Positions 8,501 to 16,621 of a stretch of DNA of 25,419 nt are shown one piece after another (within the stretch, counting starts at the first letter, position 1; every line of letters begins with the position of its first letter). The notes beneath the pieces were generated by a model. The model was not told the origin of the DNA. It worked only from the letters and a program-made list of their open reading frames with translations, and did no database searches. The position numbers and the translations under genes are program-made. Origin of the DNA: CAZTWC01 sp964617105 [NCBI: uncultured Myxococcia bacterium] (GTDB lineage: Bacteria; CAZTWC01); assembly GCA_964617105.1 (NCBI GenBank), contig CAZTWC010000005.1, positions 19,786 through 45,204 of the forward strand, read 5' to 3'.

Positions 8501-11500
8501 CCTGTTCGGCATTTGCCGGACAGGCAGATATATTCTGACTGGCAATCACTGTCTTTACTGCACTGATCGGAACAGAGATTGTTGCGGCAGATCTTGCCGT
8601 CAAGGCAATCACTATTGGTCAGACAGTCCACTGAAACGCAGCGGTTAAGCCGGCAGAGCGCCCTGCCCTGGCAGTCTGTATTCTGGCGGCATCCTACAGT
8701 GCAACTGTTTTGGATACAGATATGACCAGTCTGGCAATCAGTATCTGCCAGACAGCCACCATCAACGCAGAAATAGTTTTTGCAGATCTTATTATCGCTG
8801 CAATCGTTGCTAGTCAAGCATTCCACTGGGGTACACTTGTTGTTGATACAGAGTGCTTTGCCCGAGCAATCGGTTTGCTGGCGGCAACCCGACTGGCAGA
8901 TACTCTGCTGGCAAATCTGACCGGTCTGACAATCGCTGTCAGCCAGACAGCCGCCACCCACGCATTGGTTATTCAAGCATTTGTGGCTGGTTGGGCATTG
9001 GCTGTCTTCCAGGCATGAAACTGGATAGCACCGGTTGGCGGTGCAAAGGGCAATCACTGGGCAATCACTGGTGCTGCGACAACCCTCCTGGCAACTGCTG
9101 TCTAGACAGATTTGTCCTTTTGAGCACTGGTTGTCTTCAGAGCATTTGGCGTAAATACAGCGGTAATTCTGGCAAATAAAGCCCTGAAAACACTCACTGT
9201 CTTTTTGGCATTGCGGTCCTGTGCATATTCCTCCTTGACAGATGGCATCGCCGGGACAGTTGGCGTCACTGGTGCAGGTGCGCCTAACGCATCTACCGCG
9301 CTGACATTGATGAGTAGATGCGCAACCTAAATTATCAGTACATTGGGGAGCGGCACAGCGACCATTTTCACAGATGGAGCAGTAACTCATCTGACAGGGA
9401 CATTTACTGTCATCACTGCACTGCTGTCCAATCCCTTCGCATAGTCCGGTGGTGATATCGCAGCGTTGCCCCACCGGACAATCACTGTTTGCGGTGCATT
9501 TGCTGGATTTACATTTTTTGGTGAACATGTCGCATACAAAACCAGCGGCGCAGTCCTCACTGGTTTTGCATGAACCGCTTTGTAACACACACTTGCCACT
9601 GTCCAAATCGCAGCGTTCCTCTTGTTTGCAGTCGCTGTCAGCCCAACAACCGCTGTCGGGGAAACATTTTCCCGACGAAATATCGCATAGTTTTCGTTTG
9701 CCGCAATCAAAATCTTTTTGGCAACCGCCATCGGGTTTGCAGATATGGATATCCAGGTCGCAGACCTGCCGGCTCTGGCAGTGGGCATCGGTGGTGCAGT
9801 CCACCTTTTCGCATTTACCACTGCCCAGGTAGCAAATCTCCTGCTCAGCGCAGTCTGCATCTTTTTGGCAACCCTGGCTCAGGCATTTGTTGTTTTGCTG
9901 GTCGCAACGTTGATTGGCCAAACAGTGACTGTCCTGAGTGCACTCTACCGACAGGCACTTGTTGGCTGAGCATATTTGCTTTTCCTGGCATTGACTGTGG
10001 TCGCGGCAGCCAATCTGGCAAAGATTACTTTGGCAGATTTGTCCTGGTTGACAGTTATCATCGTTATGGCAACCTCCCTCTAAACATTTATAGTTAATGC
10101 AGCGGGCTGGCGGCTTGCTGCTGATGGGGCTGGCACAGTGACCATCGTTGGTGCACTGGACATCCTGGCAGCGACCGGTATTGAAATTGCATAACTGCTT
10201 TTCCAGGCAATCGCTGTCTTGTTTGCAGAAGGGGATGCATTTATGGGTAGTCATATTGCATCTCTGATCCTGGCTGCAGTGGAAGTCGGCATTACACTCT
10301 ACCTGGTAACAACGACCACTGTTTATCTCGCACAACTCCCGTTCTCCACAATCGCCGTTGCTCTGGCAGAAGATAGCACAGGTATAGGTAGCCATATTGC
10401 ACTTGTTGCCTGCCGGACATTGGCTGTCAGTTTTACATTCCACGGCCAAACACTTGCCGTTTTGGCAGACCTCCCGTTCTTTGCACTGATCACTGCTGGT
10501 ACAGTAGGGTATGCACGTATAATCTTTCAAACTGCACTTTTGGGTGCCTCCGCAATGAGCATCGATTTTGCACTGTACCTGATAACACTTGCCGCTTTGA
10601 GTGTCACACAACTCCTGTTTACCGCAATCGCTCTCTTTTTCACAGCGCAGGCTGCATTGATGGAAGTTGGTATTGCAAATTTTGCCCTGGGGACAGTGAC
10701 TGTTGGTTTTACACTCCACTGGGTAACACTGGTTTTGGGCAGTGTCGCACAACTCTTTTTCCTGGCAGTCGGCCTCAGTTTGACAGTAAGGTATACATAG
10801 ATAGTTGGTGGTTTCACATCGATATCCTTTTGGGCATTGACTGTCCTGGCGACATTCCACTACTTTGCATTTTCCCGTGTCAGTCTGGCAGATCTCTTTT
10901 TCACCGCAGTCGTTATTGCTCTGGCAGATGTCAAGGCACTGGTGGAATTGCAGATCGCATTTTTTACCGGCCGGGCACTGGCCTTCTTTTTTACACTCCA
11001 CCCGGTAACATTGGTGGATATTGTAGTTGCAAATCTCAAAATCGGAACAATGTTCATCACTGCTGCAATAGGGCTGGCAAACAAAATTCAAGCATTTGAA
11101 GCCAATGCCGCAATGCTCATCGAGTTTGCAGGCCACCCGGGAACAAATCCTGGTTTGTGGATCGCATACCTCCAGGGCCCCACATTGACCATTATTTTCA
11201 CATCCCATAACACACTTATTATCTTTACACACTTCGTTGTTACGACATTGACCATCATTGGTACAGGCATTTTCTTGACAGGAATAGTTCTGGCAGCGTC
11301 TATCCAACGGGCAATCTTTATCTTCCAGACATTCCACCGGCCGGCATCGATTCTCCTGGCAGACCTCTTTTTCTTGGCACTGTTGGTTATCACGGCACCC
11401 CGTCTGGCAGGCGCCATAGAGGCATATTTTGCCCTGGGAACAATCCTGGTCTTGACCGCACTTGTCTATCTGGCAGCGCCCATTCTCGCACCGGTATCCA

Positions 11501-14500
11501 GATGGACATTGACTGACTCCTCCGCACTGGGCCGGCTTACAGATATCCTCCCGGCAAATCAGCCCCTGGCCGCAGTCTTGATCCTGGGAACATTTTTTCG
11601 GGGCACAGCGTCCCAGGTTACACTCCTGGCCAGGGCCGCAATTACCACCACCAAAACATTCCGGCTGGCCACATTGGCCGTTTTGACAGATCAAACAGTT
11701 GCCCATGAAACACGGGCAGCTTTTGTCGCTTTGGCAAGCAGGGCCGATACCAGTGCATTTACCGCTGCCAGAGTCGCAAGTTGATCCCATTGGGCAATCG
11801 CTGTCTTTTTGACAACCCTCAATTTTTTTACACTCTCCTAAAAACAGGTCGCAGTGCGTTCCTTTTGGACATTCTTCATTGCTGCTGCATTTTCCTGAAG
11901 CAAGCAGGCATTTTCCAGTGGCGGTTTCGCATTTTTCACCCTCTTTACAGTCGCCATCTTGTAGGCAACCGGTATCTTGGAAACACTTGCCGCTGGATAG
12001 ATCGCACCAGTAGCGTTGCTTGCAGTCTTCATCCTTTTTACAGCCCTCTTTAGGTATACATTGGCCACTCAGAAGATCGCAGATATGACCTTCACTGCAT
12101 TCTGCATCGTCCATACAGCCGCCATCCTGCTGGCATATATGATTCTGGATTTGGCAAACCTGCCTCACCGGACAATGGCTGTCTTGGCGGCATTCCACCG
12201 CCATACATTTGCCGATTTTCAGGTCGCAGCCCTCTCTCTCTTTACATTCAATATCTTCCTTACAGCCCGGCTGGCAGGTCCCATTTTGGCAAAAGAGTCC
12301 GGCTGGGCACTCAGTGCTGCTTTGACATTTAGCACCCACGCAAAGATAGTCCTTACATTTCTCTTCTGGGCGGCAATGGCTGTCCTCCAGACAGGCCACC
12401 TCTTTACATTGGTATTCCTGGCAGATAAAACGCCTCTGCCCCAGGCAGTCGGAATCGAGTCTACAGCCTACGCGGCATAGAGATTCCAGACAAATCTCAC
12501 CCGACTGGCAATCGCTGTCAGCCTGACAAATAGAGTAGACACAGCGTTGGCTTTTACATAGAAAATCATTGGGGCAGTCGCTGTCTTGTCCACATTGGGC
12601 TTTGGTGCAGAGCAAGTTTTGACAGATTGCCTGGTCGCCGCACTCCTGGTCATTCTGGCACTTGCGGACTTCACATCTTCCATTTTTACAATTTTGAAAA
12701 CTCTGGCAGTCATCCTGGTTGAAGCACTGGGGAAACCCGCATTTGCCCTTTATACAGATCGTACAGTTGGAAAACAGGCAGGGACAATCGGTGTCGTTAT
12801 TGCAGGATGGACCCACGCCCACGCATTTGCCCTGGCTGGTGTCGCAATTGGAGCCGGTGGGGCAGTCTTGGTTGGAACTACACTTGTCTGTACTGCGACA
12901 GGAGTTGGAAAGCAGATCGCAGGTTTGTCCGAAGGGACACTCCTCATCGGTATTACACTGGCCGCTTAAATTGATACATTTTCCAGTCTCCAGTTCACAT
13001 TTTTCTCCAGATTTACATTCAGAATCTTTCCAGCAGCCGTTGTCTTTGAAACACTGATTAGAAGTTAGATCGCAGTGTTCCCTTTTCGAACATTCGCTAT
13101 CTGATTTACAACCGGAATCCGCGATACACAGGTTATTCAACAGGTCGCATTTAAAGCCAGAGGGGCAGTCCTCTTTAACTTTACACTGCACACTTTTACA
13201 CTCACCGCTCTCCAGATCGCAGATCTCTTTTTCTTTACAGTCTATCTCTCCCCAGCATCCCTCGTCTTTGACGCAAATATGCAGAGCAATATTACACAAG
13301 TTACGATCCGGGCAGTGTTTATCTTCCCGGCACTCCACAGGTGAACAGGTTCCGGTAGGCAGATCGCAGATCTCCTTTTCAGTGCAGTCACTATCCTCCC
13401 AGCAACCACTGTCTTTAACGCAAAGATGAGTATTCAGGTCACACTGGTAACGCGCCTTGCACTCAGAATCATTTTTACACTCCACCTCTTCACATTTGCC
13501 AGTTTCCAGGTCACAAACCGAACTCTGGTTGCAGTCAGCATCCTCCCAGCACCCCTCTCCCCTCTGGCATTTGTTAGTGGCGGTATCGCAGTAATACCTG
13601 GTCTTGCACTGCTCATCAGTTTTACACTCTACGCTCAGGCATTCACCAGAGGTCATCTGGCACATCGAACCGGTGTCACAATCAACATCGGCCCAGCACC
13701 CCTTGTCTTTGACACAGCGGCTATTTTGGCAAATATGGCGAGTTTTGCAATCGCGGTTGTGGCTGCATTCCACTGGTTCACATAAACCTGTTTTTAAATT
13801 GCACCCCTCTTTGTCCAGGCAGTCCTGGTCAGATTTACAGCCCTCTTCTGGGCGGCAAACATGGGAAAAATCGCATTTATACCCGGCTAAGCAATCTGTA
13901 TCGCTCTGGCACTGCTGCTGATAACATAAACCAGTAGCCTGGTCACAAATCTGGCCCGGGCTACACTCTTCCAGTTTATGGCAACCACTGTCCAATTGAC
14001 ACAGACCGGAAAAGTAATCGCAAAATTTACGGGCTCCACATTGAATGTTGGTGGTGCATCCCTTGTCTACAGTGCACATGCCGGATAACAGGTCACACCT
14101 TTTTCTGAAGGGGCAAGTAGCATCGGTTAAACAACCGCCGTCAGGCTCACATTTTTTGGTTTCTATCTGACATTTTTCCCGGTCAGAGCAATTTTTATCG
14201 GCATCACAGGACAGATCTTCAATACATTTGCCGCCTATTGGTTCACATCTCTCCTTCTCCATACAATCGGAGTTTGATTTACATCCCTCACTACCCGGAA
14301 AACATAGTCCAGATTTAAGATTACAGATATTACGCGGCCCGCAATCATCATCACGCTGGCACCCGCTGTCAGAAGAGCATTTGCCACTATCCGGCAAGCA
14401 AATTTCCCTGGAGGCGCACTGATCTCCGGCCCAGCATCCCTGGTCGGAGAAGCAATAGGTTTGATTGGGTTCACAGATTTGACGACTGCTACAGTCGCTG

Positions 14501-16296
14501 TCCTGGCTACATTTAACTCTCTCCTCACAGCTGCTGGTGTACCTGTTACAAACCTGATTGTCACTGCAGTCACCGTTGATTATACATTTTACTGGCGGCA
14601 AACACTGTTTTTGCCGGCAGACCCTCTTCTGCGAGCAATCTGTATCCAGATAACAGTCAGGCAGGGGCAGGCAGAAATTCTGGACGCAAAAGGAACCCGA
14701 TTGGCAGTCTATATCAAAGTTACATTCTTTTTGGTGATCCGGTTTGCAGACGCCCAACAGGCATATATAGCCCTGAGTGCATTCGCTGTTGGCAGCACAG
14801 CCGGCGGGACGGCTGCATAGCCCCTGGTCGCATTGAAAGCCCGGTACTCGCAGGCATTCTCCCTGGTCGAGACAGGGGATATGGGGGGAGCATCGATAGT
14901 TTAGGCAACGCCAGTGTTTGTGGCACTGATCATCTTTTTGGCAGGATGGTGGTTGGCAAGTACCAAATTCACACTGCTCCCCGCTCTTACAGTCGGCATC
15001 ACTAACACACTCAAAGGGAGCAATACAATAGTTGTCCACACAAAAAGCCCCTGGACAATCCCGATCTTCACGACAACCAGTCAGTCGCTGACAAATTCCC
15101 TCTTTACACTCGAATCCCCTGGCGCATTCGCCATTATCCTGGCAACTGACCGGAGTGCATTTTCCACTCTCCAGGCAAAAATGGTTGACTGGGCAAGGAT
15201 TTTTCTCTGAACAGGAGTTTACTTGGCAATAACCATCTTTACAGGTATATATTGAGGGGCACTCTCGATTATCTTTTCCTCCGCAAGCAAAAAGGGAGAA
15301 GCAAATACTCTCAAGACATAATTGCCCCGAAGGACAATCCTGGCTCTGGCGACATAAATGCAAGGGAAGACAGCGGGATTTCTGGCAAAGATAGCCAGAG
15401 GGACAATCATCACTGACATTACACTCATCGGGCAGGCATTGGTTCTCTTGACATTTAAAACCAGGAGCGCACTTACCATCTTTATCGCAGGGCTCGCTTT
15501 TTTGACATTGCCCTTTATAGCAGATATGCCCCTCCTGGCAATCAGCATCGCTGTAACACATAGGTTTGGTTCGGCAGGTGCCTTCAAAACAGATCTCTTC
15601 CGGCTGGCAATCGCTGTGTTGGCTGCAAGATGGCAGGCAATCCTGGTTCACACATTTGGTGCCACTGGGACAAGAGTCCAGGTCGCCACATTTTTCCCTC
15701 TGCTTGACGCACTTGTTCTGCAGGCAATCAAACCCCTCGGGGCAATCGTTTTCCACCTGGCAAGCATTGATTACACATTTACCCTTCAAGCATAAATACC
15801 CATCCTGACAGTCTTTCTCTTCCTGGCACTCAGCTTTGGGGACGCATATTCCTCGTTGACAGTCGTCTGTTTGGCTACAATCGCTGTTGTCAGCGCAAAC
15901 CGTACCTTCTGGTTTGTAGACCTGGCAGTAGTTTTCCAGGCATATAAAACCGGAGTAACATTCATTTTTATCCTGGCATTTTAGTTTGCATATTTTGTCT
16001 ACACAGTCCCAACCAGCGTAACAATCATCGTTTGCAGCGCAGGAAATTGGTTCTGACACACATTGGTTACCTACACAGTGCATTGAAGCATAACAGTCCC
16101 CGTCATCCTGGCAAGATGCCGGTATTGGAACACAGCGACCGCCCTGGCAGGTAGTGCCGGTGAGGGTGGGCTGACAATCGCTGGCCAGTTGGCACTGTCT
16201 CGAGGCAATTTGTCCGCAGGCACTCAGCAAAAGGGCCAGGCACAGGCATAAAACCAATAGAGTAGTTTTAATGGTTTTTAACAAATAAGACTTCAT
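5593..16296 (-). CDS. giant cysteine-rich repeat lipoprotein (3567 residues)
   Basis: One uninterrupted frame of 3567 codons. ATG at 16296 has AAGGA upstream. Residues 1-26 are a signal peptide ending in lipobox L24-S25-A26-C27; Gly at +2 predicts outer-membrane sorting by the E. coli rule. Nearly all the rest consists of units C-x5-C-x5-C-x4-C plus a 2-8-residue linker (about 21 residues), often with 'D-x-D-C' and 'G-x-x-C'. I estimate about 165-170 units. Variants with C-x5-C-x5-C-x6-C carry 'CDL-x-(T/S)-G-x-C' and 'GCW-x-D-x-D-C' (from about residue 620). A 34-residue module recurs five times. The spacing resembles EB-module or Dickkopf-N-type cysteine-rich repeats, as in myxobacterial/deltaproteobacterial lipoproteins, but I cannot name a family. 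No catalytic domain, C-terminal anchor or CxxCH haem motif is visible. Probably a long disulfide-bonded surface filament; function unknown. Confidence 0.9.
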   Translation of the reverse strand: MKSYLLKTIKTTLLVLCLCLALLLSACGQIASRQCQLASDCQPTLTGTTCQGGRCVPIPASCQDDGDCYASMHCVGNQCVSEPISCAANDDCYAGWDCVDKICKLKCQDKNECYSGFICLENYCQVYKPEGTVCADNSDCSQTDDCQRGICVPKAECQEEKDCQDGYLCLKGKCVINACQVENDCPEGFDCLQNKCVKQREKCGDLDSCPSGTKCVNQDCLPSCSQHSDCQPEEICFEGTCRTKPMCYSDADCQEGHICYKGQCQKSEPCDKDGKCAPGFKCQENQCLPDECNVSDDCPSGYLCQKSRCLPLHLCRQSQDCPSGQLCLESICFSLFACGGKDNRECPSIYTCKDGYCQVNSCSEKNPCPVNHFCLESGKCTPVSCQDNGECARGFECKEGICQRLTGCREDRDCPGAFCVDNYCIAPFECVSDADCKSGEQCEFGTCQPPSCQKDDQCHKHWRCLNYRCSPHIPCLDQGECLRVPGFQCDQGLCSRPAGCAANSECTQGYICLLGVCKPDHQKECNFDIDCQSGSFCVQNFCLPLPDCYLDTDCSQKRVCRQKQCLPPVKCIINGDCSDNQVCNRYTSSCEERVKCSQDSDCSSRQICEPNQTYCFSDQGCWAGDQCASREICLPDSGKCSSDSGCQRDDDCGPRNICNLKSGLCFPGSEGCKSNSDCMEKERCEPIGGKCIEDLSCDADKNCSDREKCQIETKKCEPDGGCLTDATCPFRKRCDLLSGMCTVDKGCTTNIQCGARKFCDYFSGLCQLDSGCHKLEECSPGQICDQATGLCYQQQCQSDTDCLAGYKCDFSHVCRPEEGCKSDQDCLDKEGCNLKTGLCEPVECSHNRDCKTRHICQNSRCVKDKGCWADVDCDTGSMCQMTSGECLSVECKTDEQCKTRYYCDTATNKCQRGEGCWEDADCNQSSVCDLETGKCEEVECKNDSECKARYQCDLNTHLCVKDSGCWEDSDCTEKEICDLPTGTCSPVECREDKHCPDRNLCNIALHICVKDEGCWGEIDCKEKEICDLESGECKSVQCKVKEDCPSGFKCDLLNNLCIADSGCKSDSECSKREHCDLTSNQCFKDNGCWKDSECKSGEKCELETGKCINLSGQCNTDEECPFGQTCDLLSNSCRSTDKCSSNQDCPTGSNCDTSQGKCVGVGPSCNNDTDCPCLFSNCTICIKGKCGFPQCFNQDDCQSFQNCKNGRCEVRKCQNDQECGDQAICQNLLCTKAQCGQDSDCPNDFLCKSQRCVYSICQADSDCQSGEICLESLCRVGCRLDSDCLGQRRFICQEYQCKEVACLEDSHCRPEEKCKDYLCVGAKCQSSTECPAGLFCQNGTCQPGCKEDIECKEREGCDLKIGKCMAVECRQDSHCPVRQVCQIQNHICQQDGGCMDDAECSEGHICDLLSGQCIPKEGCKKDEDCKQRYWCDLSSGKCFQDTGCLQDGDCKEGEKCETATGKCLLASGKCSSNEECPKGTHCDLFLGECKKIEGCQKDSDCPMGSTCDSGSGKCTGIGPACQSDKSCPCFMGNCLICQNGQCGQPECFGGGNCGPGQECNLGRCAPKKCSQDQDCGQGLICREDICKPAQCGGVSQCPSGYRCENGRCQIDKCGQDQDCSQGKICLYGACQTGCRDNQQCQEKEVCQENRCRPVECLEDKDCPLDRRCQNYSCQENACTNDGQCRNNEVCKDNKCVMGCENNGQCGALEVCDPQTRICSRVACKLDEHCGIGFKCLNFVCQPYCSSDEHCSDFEICNYNIHQCYRVECKKEGQCPAGKKCDLQFHQCLDICQSNNDCGEKEICQTDTGKCKVVECRQDSQCPKGYRCETTNYLCIPYCQTEADCQEKELCDTAQNQCYPVECKTNSHCPQGKICNTNFHQCSLRCEKESDCGKQELCDTQSGKCYQVQCKIDAHCGGTQKCSLKDYTCIPYCTSSDQCKEREVCQNGKCLAVECKTDSQCPAGNKCNMATYTCAIFCQSNGDCGERELCEINSGRCYQVECNADFHCSQDQRCNMTTHKCIPFCKQDSDCLEKQLCNFNTGRCQDVQCTNDGHCASPISSKPPARCINYKCLEGGCHNDDNCQPGQICQSNLCQIGCRDHSQCQEKQICSANKCLSVECTQDSHCLANQRCDQQNNKCLSQGCQKDADCAEQEICYLGSGKCEKVDCTTDAHCQSRQVCDLDIHICKPDGGCQKDFDCGKRKLCDISSGKCFPDSGCWADSDCKQEERCDLDSGKCVLQSGSCKTSEDCAAGFVCDMFTKKCKSSKCTANSDCPVGQRCDITTGLCEGIGQQCSDDSKCPCQMSYCSICENGRCAAPQCTDNLGCASTHQCQRGRCVRRTCTSDANCPGDAICQGGICTGPQCQKDSECFQGFICQNYRCIYAKCSEDNQCSKGQICLDSSCQEGCRSTSDCPVIALCTANRCYPVSCLEDSQCPTSHKCLNNQCVGGGCLADSDCQTGQICQQSICQSGCRQQTDCSGKALCINNKCTPVECLTSNDCSDNKICKNYFCVDGGCLADTDCQTGHICIQNSCTVGCRQNTDCQGRALCRLNRCVSVDCLTNSDCLDGKICRNNLCSDQCSKDSDCQSEYICLSGKCRTGCRTLSDCGDKQICSGRRCVAVECTTNTHCLSNQTCLNNSCVEECNVDSDCGQGKICNASRCQVGCRGDLDCPEKSICQNQRCIQVACRNDSDCPSDHSCVKNQCYGNSCYSDSTCPQGEICLSGRCRTGCRATDNCPAQMACINYICTSVECTADSHCSQGEKCVNYTCKMGGCNTDQECQTGMICLSGTCRTGCRIISDCTGKEICLQYRCQSVECRNDSECDQGKKCINYQCVEGGCLRDADCTSGFICIAAKCTVGCRRHTDCSGLALCKSNRCVVVQCLDNSDCQTGEKCIGNNCILGGCSRDSDCSPGQICLKNLCALGCRSDSECQGMSICKNNSCLAVECKVNTDCQTGEVCSNYQCIGALCQDNSDCAAGTFCNIQGKCMPGCRGDSECGQREICDVKNGKCIADFGCWSDNDCQTGEKCDLKSGNCITSGTCKSDQDCPLGQRCDILNGQCKNQEGFCQSDSDCPTGYRCNTKTNKCEGIGPECTQDTDCPCLGDNCSICIENNCSPPQCLDNSNCTAGQECQRGRCVAKTCRQDSECDGGTICQGGYCSAPECQSNINCQRGYICKGGRCVLGGCTQDGDCGEGFICQNSECTAGCRTNAQCPEKNVCQNNKCVQVQCITDVDCNSGEYCDNFNCVGLGCHINENCPQGQFCKSGTCIPGCRGDSECDTRQLCDPNSGKCVPDGGCYKDTDCSQGFKCDVASGQCLPQGRCRSNADCPAGQNCDTISGQCKNLDQCKSDADCPVFYTCNTVTGKCVGSGSSCQSDTDCTCNFFSCQICQGGRCGSGECRNRSQCQTGYDCVHGRCKQISCKQDLECPTSLICENGGCIAAQCATSKDCPENFSCQRSRCVFTGCLLDKDCGDGRICDGGQCRSGCRVDQDCAEKHVCQSTKCKAVDCTQDAHCQTGYFCRDNLCKLQECVNDGQCAAGEICQEHICVPGCRRDEDCPQNQLCINFSCQ
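6106..6207 (-). repeat. 34-residue module, copy 5
   Basis: Encodes residues 3364-3397 of the giant lipoprotein, starting CVGSGSSC. Key features are CxGxG at the start, a close C-x-C pair (here CTC instead of the CPC of the other copies), C-x-I-C, and G-G-R-C near the end. Same 34-residue length as the other four copies. Confidence 0.8.
6943..7044 (-). repeat. 34-residue module, copy 4
   Basis: Encodes residues 3085-3118, starting CEGIGPEC, with CPC, CSIC and a final PPQC. It lies 279 residues before copy 5. Confidence 0.8.
9340..9441 (-). repeat. 34-residue module, copy 3
   Basis: Encodes residues 2286-2319, starting CEGIGQQC, with CPC, CSIC and a final APQC. It lies 799 residues before copy 4. 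Confidence 0.8.
11656..11757 (-). repeat. 34-residue module, copy 2
   Basis: Encodes residues 1514-1547, starting CTGIGPAC, with CPC, CLIC and a final QPEC. It lies 772 residues before copy 3. Confidence 0.8.
12724..12825 (-). repeat. 34-residue module, copy 1
   Basis: Encodes residues 1158-1191, starting CVGVGPSC, with CPC, CTIC and a final FPQC. It lies 356 residues before copy 2. In every copy the module is preceded by a run of 'CDL-x-S-G-x-C' type units and followed by a 'C-x-x-G-R-C' unit, so the repeated block is larger than the module itself. Confidence 0.8.
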
Positions 16297-16344
16297 AAAT
16301 TGAGTCCTTTCAAATGATCAATAAAGGGTAATCATTGTACTTAA

Positions 16345-16360
16345 TGCAATTTTGGTGCCG
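16345..16360 (-). promoter_or_regulatory. sigma-54 (-24/-12) promoter of the giant lipoprotein gene
   Basis: The minus strand reads CGGCACCAAAATTGCA: GGCAC and TTGCA with the invariant GG-N10-GC spacing (GG at 16358-16359, GC at 16346-16347). It agrees with TGGCAC-N5-TTGCA except for the first T. The predicted start is near 16335, leaving a leader of about 38 nt with AAGGA before the ATG. I found no comparable sigma-70 pair in this gap. A sigma-54 promoter would need an activator ATPase, which is not encoded in the window. Confidence 0.6.
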
Positions 16361-16490
16361 GAGTCAAAGGTTATTATTGAGCCAGTCGCGAGAACTCCTT
16401 TAACATAGGGGGTATTTTCCTGTCTTTGCGGCCTGATATCTATAAAATCTATCACTACTGGCCTCCAAATTGTTAACTTTGGTATGCAGT

Positions 16491-16507
16491 AACTATAAAC
16501 TATAGTT
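16491..16507. promoter_or_regulatory. perfect inverted repeat, possible activator-binding site
   Basis: AACTAT (16491-16496) and ATAGTT (16502-16507) form a perfect inverted repeat with a 5-bp spacer. Its centre is about 160 bp upstream of the predicted sigma-54 start, inside the range where enhancer-binding activators of sigma-54 usually sit. Confidence 0.4.
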
Positions 16508-16621
16508 GATGATTGTCACTGTCTCTCCGTATATAGTCCCCCTAACCCGGCTTGGAGAAGTAGAAGAACACTTCAGAATGGCAATTAACAATAAAATCCT
16601 GCGCAAACGTGGCAAAAGTTA

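Larger units (their letters stand above)
16297..16621. other. 325-bp intergenic region between cofG and the giant lipoprotein gene
   Basis: No open frame with a ribosome site was found on either strand. The right part (16561-16621) follows the cofG stop and shows no convincing terminator. The left part holds the predicted sigma-54 promoter, and the inverted repeat at 16491-16507 lies between. Nothing else recognisable. Confidence 0.5.

Noticed and set aside
10837-11784. Long plus-strand open frame (315 codons) opposite the giant gene, and similar ones such as 6790-7542
   Set aside because: They are mirror images of the cysteine repeat: antisense TGC/TGT codons give Ala/Thr codons, so stops are rare. 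No ribosome sites, and the composition is a repetitive Ala/Thr/Leu/Val mix.
5593-16296. Multihaem cytochrome
   Set aside because: Cysteines are abundant, but no CxxCH motif was found; the CxxC pairs (for example CSIC) are not followed by His.
5593-16296. CRISPR array or tandem-repeat non-coding DNA, suggested by periodic GGCAATCGCTGTC-like words
   Set aside because: The period follows protein units of varying length in one open frame, and the words encode the conserved D-S-D-C. There are no constant repeats with unique spacers.
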